A DNA stretch of 59,968 nt from JBDRKE01 sp043814315 (GTDB taxonomy: Bacteria; Omnitrophota; Gorgyraeia; Gygaellales; Profunditerraquicolaceae). The stretch is from the NCBI GenBank assembly GCA_043814315.1, contig JBDRKE010000006.1, forward strand, positions 1 through 59,968, read 5' to 3'. Under the pieces are notes generated by a model. That model had not been told where the DNA came from, did not search any database, and saw only the letters and a list, made by a program, of their open reading frames with translations. A program made the position numbers and the translations under genes. This document shows positions 48,196-56,372 of the stretch, one piece after another (the stretch's first letter is position 1; every line of letters begins with the position of its first letter).

Positions 48196-48840
48196 ATCCT
48201 TGAGCGGGTATCTCAAGTAATAAAGATTCCCCTGCATTTCATGATGCGGCGCCTCTTCGTCGGAAAGAGCGGTTTGGCAGCGCGGACACCAGTTGATAAT
48301 ATAATCTCCCTGATAAATCAAATCTTTTTCATAAAGCCTGACAAAAACCTCGATAACGGCTTTAGAATACTCCTCATCCATCGTAAAACGGGTGCGCTGC
48401 CAGTCACAACTTGCACCTAATTTCTTAAGCTGCCGGATGATGGTGGAACCGTACTGCTCTTTCCACTGCCACACCCTTTCGATGAATTTCTCACGGCCCA
48501 GATCCTGGCGCTTCAGGCCTTCTTTTGCGAGAGTCTTTTCCACGACATTCTGCGTGGCAATACCGGCATGGTCTGTCCCCGGCATCCATAAAGACTCATC
48601 CTGCTTCATGCGATGATAGCGAATCAGAATATCCTGGATGGTGTTATTGAGGGCATGGCCCATATGCAATATGCCGGTGACGTTCGGAGGCGGCATGACT
48701 ATACAGAAAGGTTTTTTGCCTACCTCACCGGCAGGCAGGGCGGGATGGGGTTTCGCCTCAAAGAATCGGCGTTCTTCCCAAAACTGATACCATTTTTCCT
48801 CGGCTTCTTTAGGATTATACCGCGTAGGGATCTCATTCAT
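48190..48840 (-). CDS. valS: Valine-tRNA ligase, N-terminal part of an interrupted gene
   Basis: The start is ATG at 48840, overlapping the stop of the old cimA 3' end (TGATG). A GTG directly before it is a less likely start. The part contains 'RYNPKEAEEKWYQFWEERRF', the HIGH motif 'NVTGILHMGHALN', 'WMPGTDHAGIATQ', 'RFTMDEEYSKAVIEVF' and the first half of the editing domain. Residues PHPALPAGEVGK, just before 'KPFCIVMPPPNVTG', look like an insertion from the PAGRQ palindrome family. The frame continues open into the 48132 repeat and stops at 47929. Confidence 0.88.
48717..48752. repeat. CCTACCTCACCGGCAGGCAGG palindromic insertion in the valS N-terminus
   Basis: ACCTCACCGGCAGGCAGGGC is a copy of the PAGRQ palindrome family also found intergenically at 6040, 26858, 29260, 42082 and 53836. 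It adds about 12 residues in frame between 'RFFEAK' and 'KPFCIVMPPP'. Confidence 0.7.
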
Positions 48841-49090
48841 CACTTGGCCTTGTCTTTAAGCAGCTTATATTCCACGCTATCAACAAAAACGTGGCCGAAT
48901 CTTATGATTTACTTCTTTTAGTTGAGGCTCGAGACGGCGCCTTCTGATCTTTCAACAGTTTGTATTCTACGCTATCAACCAAGGCTTGGCCGAGTCTTAT
49001 GATCTTATTCTTTTAGTTGAGACTCGGCACGGCGCCTTACCATCTTTCAAAAGTTTATATTCTACACTGTCCACAAGGGCTTGCCAGCTG
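48841..49090. repeat. 95-nt tandem triplication of the cimA 3' end
   Basis: The block coding VDSVEYKLLKD appears three times with an exact 95-base period: the ACNCTATC/ACACTGTC words start at 49064, 48969 and 48874. The first two copies each carry a tail with a TAA stop inside an inverted repeat (GCCGAGTCT/AGACTCGGC in copy 1). The third lacks the tail, ends KDKAK and runs into the valS start as TGATG. Differences between copies 1 and 2 in the shared codons are mostly synonymous. Confidence 0.88.
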
Positions 49091-50598
49091 GCCTCGATGA
49101 TATTTTCCGATACGCCGATCGTACTCCAGGTATCCAGCTCATCCTGCGATTGGATAAGCACGCGCACCCTGGCAGCCGTGCCTGCCTTTTCATCCAGAAC
49201 ACGCACTTTAAAATCGGAAAGATGCATTTTGGATAGCATGGGATAAAAATCTTTGAGCGCTTTTCGCAGGGCATTATCCAGGGCATTAATCGGGCCATCC
49301 CCTTCGGCAGCGGTATGCTCCTTGATTCCCTTCACCTTCAATTTGATGATGGCCTCTGAAGTAATTTTCTTATCCGAAGACTTCTCGATGACAACCCGAA
49401 AACCCTCCAACTCAAAAAACTTTTTGTATTTCTTCAGGGCCCTTTTCATCAGCAATTCAAACGAAGCCTCAGCAGCCTCAAAATGGAACCCCTTGTGCTC
49501 CAGGCTCTGGATGAGTTTTAAAATCTTCTTGGCCTTAGGGTCCTCCTTGTTTAAATTCAGCTCCAAATCTTTCGCGCGAATCAGAATCCCTGTCTTGCCC
49601 GCCAATTCTGAAACCAGGATCCTGCGCCTGTTGCCTACAAGGCTGGGTTCAATATGTTCGTAGGTCTTGGGGTTTTTCATCACCGCATTGATATGCACCC
49701 CCCCCTTGTGAGCAAAGGCAGACAACCCCGCATAAGGCTGATCGTTTCTCTGTCTCAGATTGCTGATTTCACTTACAAAATGAGAAATATGCGTGAGTTC
49801 TTTTAATCGTTCATCCGTAATGCAAGAAATACCTAATTTTAACTTTAAATTGGCGATGAGTGGAATTAAATCCGCATTGCCACAGCGTTCGCCGTAACCA
49901 TTCATCGTGCCCTGGACCATATCCGCTCCTGCTTCAACAGCCGCAATAGAGTTGGCCACGGCCAAATCAGCGTCGTTATGGCAGTGGATACCTAAATGCA
50001 CCTTGATTTCAGGCCGAATCTCTACAATAACCTTAAGAATCTGAGAGGTCAAAGCCCCTCCGTTCGTATCGCAGAGAACCACGGCTTTGGCTCCTGAGCT
50101 TTGAGCCGTCAACAAGCACTTGAGGCTATATTCTTTATTGGCTTTATAGGCATCGAAAAAATGCTCGGCGTCATAAAAAACGACAAGTCCGCGAGAGGCC
50201 AAAAAACTGACCGTATCTTTAATCATATTCAGATTTTCATCAAGCGTAGTCTTTAAGACATCACTGATATGCAAATCCCAGGTCTTTCCGAAAATAGTTA
50301 CTACCTTAACCTTGGATTTAATAAGGGCCTTAAGATTGCCATCCTGGGATGCTTTTGTGTGGGGTTTACGCGTCGAACCAAAAGCCACCAATTGACTATT
50401 ATTAAGGCGGGTCTTGGCCATTTTGAGATAAAATTCCATATCCTTGGGGTTGGAACCGGGCCAGCCGCCTTCGATGTAATGGATCCCCAGTTTATCCAAT
50501 TCCTTGGCGATAAGAATCTTATCCATCACGGAATAAGAGATCCCTTCCCCTTGAGACCCATCGCGCAATGTCGTATCGTATAATTTAATCTCTGTCAT
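48997..50598 (-). CDS. cimA: (R)-citramalate synthase
   Basis: A 533-aa protein of the DRE-TIM metallolyase family. The start 'MTEIKLYDTTLRDGSQGEGI' carries the DTTLRDG motif and 'GIHCHNDADLAVANSIAAVE' the metal-binding His pair. The GxGERxGNA motif is 'NGYGERCGNADL', and a C-terminal LeuA dimer-regulatory domain (about 400-520) follows. The length and the 'HYIEGGWPGSNPKD' block are typical of CimA rather than LeuA. It condenses pyruvate with acetyl-CoA to start isoleucine synthesis by the threonine-independent route. Its last 17 codons come from the duplicated 3' end; the ancestral C-terminus was likely shorter. Confidence 0.93.
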   Translation of the reverse strand: MTEIKLYDTTLRDGSQGEGISYSVMDKILIAKELDKLGIHYIEGGWPGSNPKDMEFYLKMAKTRLNNSQLVAFGSTRKPHTKASQDGNLKALIKSKVKVVTIFGKTWDLHISDVLKTTLDENLNMIKDTVSFLASRGLVVFYDAEHFFDAYKANKEYSLKCLLTAQSSGAKAVVLCDTNGGALTSQILKVIVEIRPEIKVHLGIHCHNDADLAVANSIAAVEAGADMVQGTMNGYGERCGNADLIPLIANLKLKLGISCITDERLKELTHISHFVSEISNLRQRNDQPYAGLSAFAHKGGVHINAVMKNPKTYEHIEPSLVGNRRRILVSELAGKTGILIRAKDLELNLNKEDPKAKKILKLIQSLEHKGFHFEAAEASFELLMKRALKKYKKFFELEGFRVVIEKSSDKKITSEAIIKLKVKGIKEHTAAEGDGPINALDNALRKALKDFYPMLSKMHLSDFKVRVLDEKAGTAARVRVLIQSQDELDTWSTIGVSENIIEASWQALVDSVEYKLLKDGKAPCRVSTKRIRS

Positions 50599-50616
50599 TT
50601 TAATCTCCCGCTCATT

Positions 50617-51840
50617 CTACATTTTTCCTAAACCAAACTTCTCGTGCAAAGCCCTCACCGCCGCCTCCGCAAATCTCTTTTGAATAATACAAGAAATGCT
50701 GATATCGGAAGTCGAAATCATCTCGATATTGATTTTGTTTTCCGCCAAAACTTCGAACATCTTGGCCGCCACACCCGGATGAGACTTCATGCCTACCCCG
50801 ACAATGGAAACTCTGGAGATGTCCTGATCTGCCAATACATCACCGGCTCCAATGCTTCCGGCCACTCTCTTAGTGACCTTCATGGTCTTATGCACCTCGG
50901 GCTTATTCACGGTAAAAGAGATGTCGGTCTTGCGTGTGTGGCTGACATTCTGCACGATCATATCGACATTAACTCCCTTTTTCGACAGCTCCGTGAAGAT
51001 TTTTGCCGCTACCCCAAGCCGGTCCGGAACATCGCATATCGTGATCTTGGCTTCCTTCTTATTGATGGTCACGCCGCTGACGACTACATCTTCCATTCTC
51101 TTGGCCTCCTTAATGATCATAGTTCCTGTTTTATTGAGAAACGAGGAGCGCACGTGTATAGGCACATTGAATTTCTTGGCGACTTCAATGGAGCGGGCCT
51201 GCATGACCTGTGCTCCGAGGGATGCCATTTCCAGCATTTCATCAAACGTGATCACCTTTATTTTTTTAGCCCTGGGTTCAATGCGCGGGTCCGTGGTATA
51301 GATACCATCCACATCCGTGTAGATTTCGCATTCCCGGGCACCCAATTCTTTAGCCAAAGCCACGGCCGTTAAATCCGAGCCCCCTCTTCCCAAAGTCGTA
51401 ATATCCTGGTTTAGGGTGACACCCTGAAATCCGGCCACAATGACAATCTTGCCCCGCCTTAATTCCTCTTTTATCTTATCGGTATTTATCTTTATAATCC
51501 TGGCGCGTGTGTGGCTGGTATCGGTGATAATGCCGACCTGGGCGCCGGTAAAGGATATGGCTTCCTCTCCAAGCTTGTGGATCGCCATGGCTAAGAGCGC
51601 AACCGATATTTGCTCTCCGGTGGATAAAAGCATATCCATTTCCCTCTCCGAAGGCTCGGCATGTATCTTATTGGCCAAGGCAATCAACTCATCCGTTGTA
51701 TCCCCCAATGCCGAAACCACCACTACCAAATCATAACCCTTTTTTCTGGTACTCACCACTCGTTTGGCGACATTCTGGATTTTCTCCACGTTCGCCACGG
51801 AAGAACCGCCGAATTTCTGGACAATCAAACATCTAGGCAT
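50617..51840 (-). CDS. lysC: Aspartate kinase
   Basis: A 407-aa monofunctional enzyme. The N-terminal kinase domain has 'IVQKFGGSSVANVEKIQNVA', 'VVSALGDTTDELIALA', 'VAGFQGV' and 'TTLGRGGSDLTAVALA'. A pair of ACT domains (about 265-405; 'VTINKKEAKITICDVPDRLG', 'VSIVGVGMKSHPGVAAKMFE') follows, so feedback control by lysine or threonine is likely. It commits aspartate to lysine, threonine and methionine. hom, thrC and the homoserine kinase candidate follow upstream on the same strand. Confidence 0.96.
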   Translation of the reverse strand: MPRCLIVQKFGGSSVANVEKIQNVAKRVVSTRKKGYDLVVVVSALGDTTDELIALANKIHAEPSEREMDMLLSTGEQISVALLAMAIHKLGEEAISFTGAQVGIITDTSHTRARIIKINTDKIKEELRRGKIVIVAGFQGVTLNQDITTLGRGGSDLTAVALAKELGARECEIYTDVDGIYTTDPRIEPRAKKIKVITFDEMLEMASLGAQVMQARSIEVAKKFNVPIHVRSSFLNKTGTMIIKEAKRMEDVVVSGVTINKKEAKITICDVPDRLGVAAKIFTELSKKGVNVDMIVQNVSHTRKTDISFTVNKPEVHKTMKVTKRVAGSIGAGDVLADQDISRVSIVGVGMKSHPGVAAKMFEVLAENKINIEMISTSDISISCIIQKRFAEAAVRALHEKFGLGKM

Positions 51841-51865
51841 GCTTTTATCTCCTCAACCATACAAT

Positions 51866-51973
51866 TTATCTACGCTTCACTCTATAAAATTTGGCCTTGA
51901 TTACTTCGGAAACCATAAATCCAGCCAATAAAATCAAAAGGAGCGATATCGCAAAAAGCAAGATTTCTTTCAT
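51866..51973 (-). CDS. 35-aa single-span membrane peptide
   Basis: MKEILLFAISLLLILLAGFM is followed by VSEVIKAKFYRVKRR. One hydrophobic helix (residues 4-20) leads to a basic cytoplasmic-type tail. Its ATG overlaps the stop of the apgM-like gene (ATGA), the strongest support that it is translated. The lysC start is 26 bases downstream of its stop. I know of no family assignment. Conservation of the overlap in relatives would confirm it. Confidence 0.6.
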   Translation of the reverse strand: MKEILLFAISLLLILLAGFMVSEVIKAKFYRVKRR

Positions 51974-53172
51974 GGATTATTTTTGATAAAATAATCCATG
52001 AGCTCATGCCCTTTATCAAAATAAAGATCAGACTTCTGTGCTTCTTTTTCACTGTAATTCAAGAAACCTTTTGCCTCTATGCCTGTTCCGTACATACAAA
52101 AAGGGACGATATCCCGGGTATGGGTCTTAACGGAAATGGGGGTGGCATGGTCCGGCATCACCAGAATCCTGAAATCCTTTTTGTTCTCGAACGCCTCTAA
52201 AACAGTGCCGACCACTAACTGGTCAAACCTTTCGATAGCCGTTATCTTCTCTCTTAAATCTCCGTTATGGCCTGCTTCATCAGGAGCTTCCACATGCACA
52301 AAAACAAAATCATTTTTTTTCAAGCTCTTAACGGCAGCGCGCGCCTTTCCTGCGTAATCGGTATCATAGTAACCGGTTGCGCCCGCTACGTTGATCACCT
52401 CAAGCCCTAAAACCTTACCCAGTCCTTTTATCAAATCCACGGCAGAAATAACGCTTCCCTTAAGGCCGTACTTGTCCGCAAACTTCGGCATGGCCGGTTT
52501 CCTGCCCTGGCCCCAGAGCCAGATCATATTAGCCGGGTTTTCTTTCAGGTCGAGCCTTACCAGATTGATCTCTTGACGATCTAAAATTTTTCGCGACTCC
52601 TCCATTAACCGAATAAGGATATCCGCATTCTCTCCTCGGGGGAAATTCTTGGATAGGGATTGGCCCGTGATGTCGTGCGGCGGCCTGCACACTAATTTCT
52701 CTAACTGCTCCCGCGAACCTTTTTTGACCAAAAGAAGATGGCGATAACTGACCCCCGCGTAAAATTTAAATTGTTCGTTTCCTAAGCTCATGTCTATAGA
52801 CCTGAGTACAATCTCTGCCTCTTTTGAACTTATGTGCCCGGCACTGTAATCAATCAGCGTATCACCCGAAGTCGTAATCAGATTGCAGCGAAAAACTACA
52901 TCCTCATCTTCCAGTTCAATGCCTAGATTAGCAGCCTCAAGAGGGCCCCTGCCCGTATAATACGTATCGGGGTCATAGCCGAAGATAGCTATATTAGCGA
53001 CATCGGAACCCGGAGTCGCCTTATCAGGTATAGTCTTGACTTTACCAAGAAAACCCTTCTGGGCCATAAAATCCATATGGGGCGTGCGGGCCACTTCAAG
53101 GGGTGTACGCTGCCCTAATTCTGCAATGGGATAATCCGCCATGCCATCTGCGACTAAAACAATGTATTTCAT
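51970..53172 (-). CDS. ApgM-family protein, proposed homoserine kinase
   Basis: A 400-aa protein of the archaeal-type cofactor-independent phosphoglycerate mutase family: 'YIVLVADGMADYPIAELGQR', 'TPGSDVANIAIFGYDPDTYY', 'GRGPLEAANLGIELEDEDVV', 'VHVEAPDEAGHNGDLREKI' and 'MPDHATPISVKTHTRD'. The metal-binding Asp/His residues of the alkaline phosphatase superfamily are there. A subgroup of this family (TIGR02535) is proposed to replace ThrB. Here it is flanked by coaB, thrC, hom and lysC, with no ThrB in the window, so homoserine kinase is the better guess. Its stop overlaps the small membrane peptide. Confidence 0.75.
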   Translation of the reverse strand: MKYIVLVADGMADYPIAELGQRTPLEVARTPHMDFMAQKGFLGKVKTIPDKATPGSDVANIAIFGYDPDTYYTGRGPLEAANLGIELEDEDVVFRCNLITTSGDTLIDYSAGHISSKEAEIVLRSIDMSLGNEQFKFYAGVSYRHLLLVKKGSREQLEKLVCRPPHDITGQSLSKNFPRGENADILIRLMEESRKILDRQEINLVRLDLKENPANMIWLWGQGRKPAMPKFADKYGLKGSVISAVDLIKGLGKVLGLEVINVAGATGYYDTDYAGKARAAVKSLKKNDFVFVHVEAPDEAGHNGDLREKITAIERFDQLVVGTVLEAFENKKDFRILVMPDHATPISVKTHTRDIVPFCMYGTGIEAKGFLNYSEKEAQKSDLYFDKGHELMDYFIKNNP

Positions 53173-53816
53173 GCCTTGATCCTGTGTTTAGAAATGGCCC
53201 TGATCAAATGGCCAATGAGCTCACTGCGGGAATGATAACCTCCTGAAACATCCTCTTCCTTTACGATCCAGGCGCGATAATCATTTGAGACGAGAGTATT
53301 AGCGACCACGCAATCGCAATCAGATTCTTTCATCAACATCCTGGCCTGTTGGATTAAGTGCGCCTTGGAAGCCTGAGGCAGAAATTTAAAACCGACTAAA
53401 AAAATATCCCTATCCAGCCGTTTAATAGATTTTATTATTTTGCTTGTAGGAACGAGCTCCAGTTGCCAGCGGCAGAGGCCCGACTTTACTTTTTTTCGAT
53501 AACGGCCTTGAGGCCTGTAATCCGAAACTGCTGCTGCATGAAAGACATAGTCAAAATGTCTTTTTTTCAACTCTTCTTTAATTCTATCGCAGAGCTCATC
53601 AAAAAAGCGAAAGCGCAAGACCCTGATCTTGTCATGAACGACATTAAATTCTACGGGCCCTAAAAGTAAATTGACTTCTGCCCCGAGTCGTTGCAACTTT
53701 CTAGCCAGCAAGATTCCCGTTTTTCCTGTAGCTCTATTGCTTATGACCCTAACGCTGTCTATGGGAACCCATGTAGGCCCGGCGGTAATCAAAATTCGTT
53801 TGTTTTTTACGGACAT
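53169..53816 (-). CDS. coaB: Phosphopantothenate-cysteine ligase (CoaB-only form)
   Basis: About 215 aa containing the DFP/CoaB fold only: 'RILITAGPTWVPIDSVRVIS', 'NRATGKTGILLARKL', 'DYVFHAAAVSDYRP', 'KLVPTSKIIKSI'-like and 'FLVGFKF'. The N-terminal CoaC flavoprotein half of bifunctional Dfp is missing, so CoaC must be encoded elsewhere. The start at 53816 (MSVKNKRILI) is chosen because the upstream frame is the PAGRQ and AAATTCC repeat. It overlaps the apgM-like gene by 4 bases. Confidence 0.85.
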   Translation of the reverse strand: MSVKNKRILITAGPTWVPIDSVRVISNRATGKTGILLARKLQRLGAEVNLLLGPVEFNVVHDKIRVLRFRFFDELCDRIKEELKKRHFDYVFHAAAVSDYRPQGRYRKKVKSGLCRWQLELVPTSKIIKSIKRLDRDIFLVGFKFLPQASKAHLIQQARMLMKESDCDCVVANTLVSNDYRAWIVKEEDVSGGYHSRSELIGHLIRAISKHRIKA

Positions 53817-53817
53817 T

Positions 53818-53964
53818 GATTTAAAATTCCAAGCACCCTGCCTACCGGCAGGCAGGCAAATTCCAAATAAGCTCCAAATTTCAATTTCCAATTCCAAACC
53901 CATAAGTTTCGGTCATTGGGATTTGGGATTTGTTTGTAATTTGGAATTTGTGATTTGGAATTTA
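53818..53964. repeat. AAATTCCAA-family repeat with CCTACCGGCAGGCAGG palindrome
   Basis: AAATTCCAAGCACCCTGCC, a TACCGGCAGGCAGG palindrome, tandem CTCCAAATTTCAATTTCC words and their reverse complement (GATTTGGGATTTGTTTG). It is closely alike to 29229-29396, so the two are copies of one composite element. Confidence 0.82.
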
Positions 53965-53966
53965 CA

Positions 53967-55073
53967 TTAATATCCTATTTCATTCAAAACGGCCTTGAGG
54001 TTCGCTTTGACGACTTTAGGTTCCTTGAGTGTCTTGATCGCCCTGTCAGGATCTTTAAGGCCGTGTCCAGTTAGAATGCAGACAATACTGTTTTTGTTCC
54101 TATCGTTTTGAAAGTTAGTTTTGAAATAACCGGATTTCAGCAGCTTCAAGAATCCTGCCACAGAGGCAGCCGAGGCCGGCTCAACAAAAACACCTTCTTT
54201 TTCCGCTAATAATTTATACGCTTGCAGGATCTCGTTATCCGAAACCATATCTATAAGACCCCCTGATTCCTCGCGCGCCTCTACGGCCGTTTTCCAGCTG
54301 GCAGGGTTACCGATACGGATAGCCGTAGCCAGGGTTTCCGGTTTTTCTATCGGATGACCTCTGACTATAGGAGCCGCGCCCTCCGCCTGAAACCCAAGCA
54401 TTTTAGGCAGCTTCCTGATTTTGTTCACCCGCCTGTATTCCTTATACCCTTTCCAATAAGCTGAAATATTTCCTGCATTGCCCACAGGCATCACCTGAAA
54501 ATCCGGGGCATCCTGCAACGTATCGCAGATTTCGAAACTGGCGGTCTTTTGGCCTTCAATGCGGTAAGGATTTAAAGAATTGACCAGCTCTATAGGGAAT
54601 TTAGCGGTAATCTCCCTGGCTAATTGAAATGCATCATCGAAATTTCCGTCGACAGCAAGGACTTGGGCACCGTGAATGAGAGCCTGGCTTAGTTTTCCTA
54701 AAGCAATGGCTCCGCTGGGAATCAACACAATGCATTTTAGTCCCGCCTTGGCTGCATAGGCAGCCGCAGAGGCAGAGGTATTGCCGGTAGAAGCGCACAT
54801 AACGGCAGAAACACTCTCTTCGCATGCCTTAGAGATCGCTACGGTCATACCTCTATCTTTAAAAGAACCCGTGGGATTTAAGCCCTCATATTTAAGATAC
54901 ACTTCAAAATTTTCTCCCGCCAACTCACTTAAGGTACGGGCGTACAAAAGAGGCGTATTGCCTTCTTTAAGGCTCACTACAGGAGTCTTCTGGGTCACCG
55001 GAAGATACTCTCTGTATCTGTCTATAACCCCGTTATAATTTTGGATTTTGAATTTTGAATTTTGAATTTCCAT
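53967..55073 (-). CDS. thrC: Threonine synthase
   Basis: A 368-aa PLP enzyme. The lysine is in 'NPTGSFKDRGMTVAISKACE', the phosphate loop is 'MCASTGNTSASAAAYAA', and 'VMPVGNAGNISAYWKGYKEY' and 'VFVEPASAASVAGFLKLL' are intact. It converts O-phosphohomoserine to threonine. The ATG directly follows the hom stop. Residues 2-11 (EIQNSKFKIQ) are encoded by the AAATTC intergenic repeat in frame; normal ThrC proteins start at about 'YNGVIDRYREYLPV'. Confidence 0.95.
   Translation of the reverse strand: MEIQNSKFKIQNYNGVIDRYREYLPVTQKTPVVSLKEGNTPLLYARTLSELAGENFEVYLKYEGLNPTGSFKDRGMTVAISKACEESVSAVMCASTGNTSASAAAYAAKAGLKCIVLIPSGAIALGKLSQALIHGAQVLAVDGNFDDAFQLAREITAKFPIELVNSLNPYRIEGQKTASFEICDTLQDAPDFQVMPVGNAGNISAYWKGYKEYRRVNKIRKLPKMLGFQAEGAAPIVRGHPIEKPETLATAIRIGNPASWKTAVEAREESGGLIDMVSDNEILQAYKLLAEKEGVFVEPASAASVAGFLKLLKSGYFKTNFQNDRNKNSIVCILTGHGLKDPDRAIKTLKEPKVVKANLKAVLNEIGY
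55030..55072. repeat. AAATTCAAAATTC repeat encoding the start of thrC
   Basis: AATTTTGGATTTTGAATTTTG words, the AAATCC family, occupy the first ten codons of thrC, directly after the hom stop. Confidence 0.75.
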
Positions 55074-56369
55074 TTATGGCTCCTCTATCCTTATCGCCAT
55101 TGACTTTTCCTTTATCACGTCTAAACGATCGATCATGGCCAGGGCCGTGCGCAGATTCCTTTCCTTTGCCTCGTGGATCACCATGACGATAGGAACGACC
55201 TGAGTTTTTCTTCTTGCTTTCTGGGTAACGCTAGCGATGCTGATGCCAAATTTCGCCAGGATCCCAGAAATTTTAGCTAATACGCCTGGCTTATCAAGTG
55301 CCATAAAACGGATATAGTAGCGGCTCTCAAATTCATCGTGCCTGCGTAGTCTCTTTATAGATTTATCGGCCAGGGTGCTTAAGGTCGGCCGAAAAAGGCC
55401 CGCTCGTATATCTTGGATCAAATCCACGACGTCTGCAACCACGGCGCTAGCTGCGGATAACTGACCTGCGCCCGGGCCATAAAAAAGGAGGTTTCCGGCT
55501 AAATCGCTAGATACATAAATCGCATTGTTAACCCCCTCCACAGAAGCAAGCAGGTGCCTAGATTCTATCAATGTGGGGTGGACCCTGACTTCTAAGTCAT
55601 CGCTCTCTTTTTTAGCGATAGCCAATAATTTTATCTCAAACCCTAATTCACTTGCGTAATCCACATCCGCTAAAGAAATTCGCAAGATGCCTTCTATAAA
55701 TATATCCTTTAAAGGGACGAATCTTCCGAAACAAAGATACACCAATAGTATCAATTTATGCGCCGAATCAATGCCTTCGACATCCAGAGCGGGGTCTTTT
55801 TCTGCGAAACCCTTTGCCTTCGCCTCTTTCAAGGCCTCAGCGAAAGGTACATGGCGGCCGGACATCTGGGATAAAATATAGTTAGAAGTGCCGTTGAGGA
55901 TGCCAAAAATACTGTTAAACCGGTTAGCCACCAAGCCTTCCCGCAGGGCCTTAATAAGGGGTATGCCGGCTCCTACGGAAGCCTCGAAATAAATATTCTT
56001 GCCCTTGTCTTGAGCCAGGGCAAATAATTCCTGGCCGTCCTGGGCGAGCAATGCCTTATTGGCGGTAACAACATTCTTGCCTTTTTTCAATGCCTCCGTG
56101 ATATACTCTTTGGCCGGATGCCTGCCGCCCATAAGTTCAATAATGATATCGATTTGAGGATCCCGGATGAGTTCGTACGCATTCTTGGTCAGCAATTGTT
56201 TATCCACCGAAACATTTCTTTTGGAAACAATATCCTTATCGCAGATCTTCTTGACATGGATCTCCATGCCGATCTTGTCCGTTAGAAATGATTTCTTCTC
56301 GCGCAGAATCTTTACCACGCCGCAGCCAACATGGCCAAAACCGATGAGCCCCAAATTGACTCTTCTCAT
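55074..56369 (-). CDS. hom: Homoserine dehydrogenase
   Basis: A 431-aa protein. The Rossmann motif is 'NLGLIGFGHVGCGVVKIL'; 'IDIIIELMGG', 'GKNVVTANKALLAQDGQELF', 'FEASVGAGIPLIKALREGLV', 'GILNGTSNYILSQM' and 'EKDPALDVEGIDSAHKLIL' complete the catalytic domain. A C-terminal ACT domain (about 350-430) gives likely threonine feedback. It reduces aspartate semialdehyde. thrC follows at once, so hom-thrC is one transcript. Confidence 0.97.
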   Translation of the reverse strand: MRRVNLGLIGFGHVGCGVVKILREKKSFLTDKIGMEIHVKKICDKDIVSKRNVSVDKQLLTKNAYELIRDPQIDIIIELMGGRHPAKEYITEALKKGKNVVTANKALLAQDGQELFALAQDKGKNIYFEASVGAGIPLIKALREGLVANRFNSIFGILNGTSNYILSQMSGRHVPFAEALKEAKAKGFAEKDPALDVEGIDSAHKLILLVYLCFGRFVPLKDIFIEGILRISLADVDYASELGFEIKLLAIAKKESDDLEVRVHPTLIESRHLLASVEGVNNAIYVSSDLAGNLLFYGPGAGQLSAASAVVADVVDLIQDIRAGLFRPTLSTLADKSIKRLRRHDEFESRYYIRFMALDKPGVLAKISGILAKFGISIASVTQKARRKTQVVPIVMVIHEAKERNLRTALAMIDRLDVIKEKSMAIRIEEP

Positions 56370-56372
56370 AAC

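Noticed and set aside
49062..49298. Alternative-frame protein inside cimA (78 aa)
   Set aside because: It lies in an antisense-free shadow frame of a conserved gene, with no motif and no Shine-Dalgarno.
53817..53903. N-terminal extension of coaB (29 residues including CLPAGRQ)
   Set aside because: The extra residues are translated from the PAGRQ and AAATTCC intergenic repeats; the ATG at 53816 matches the family start.
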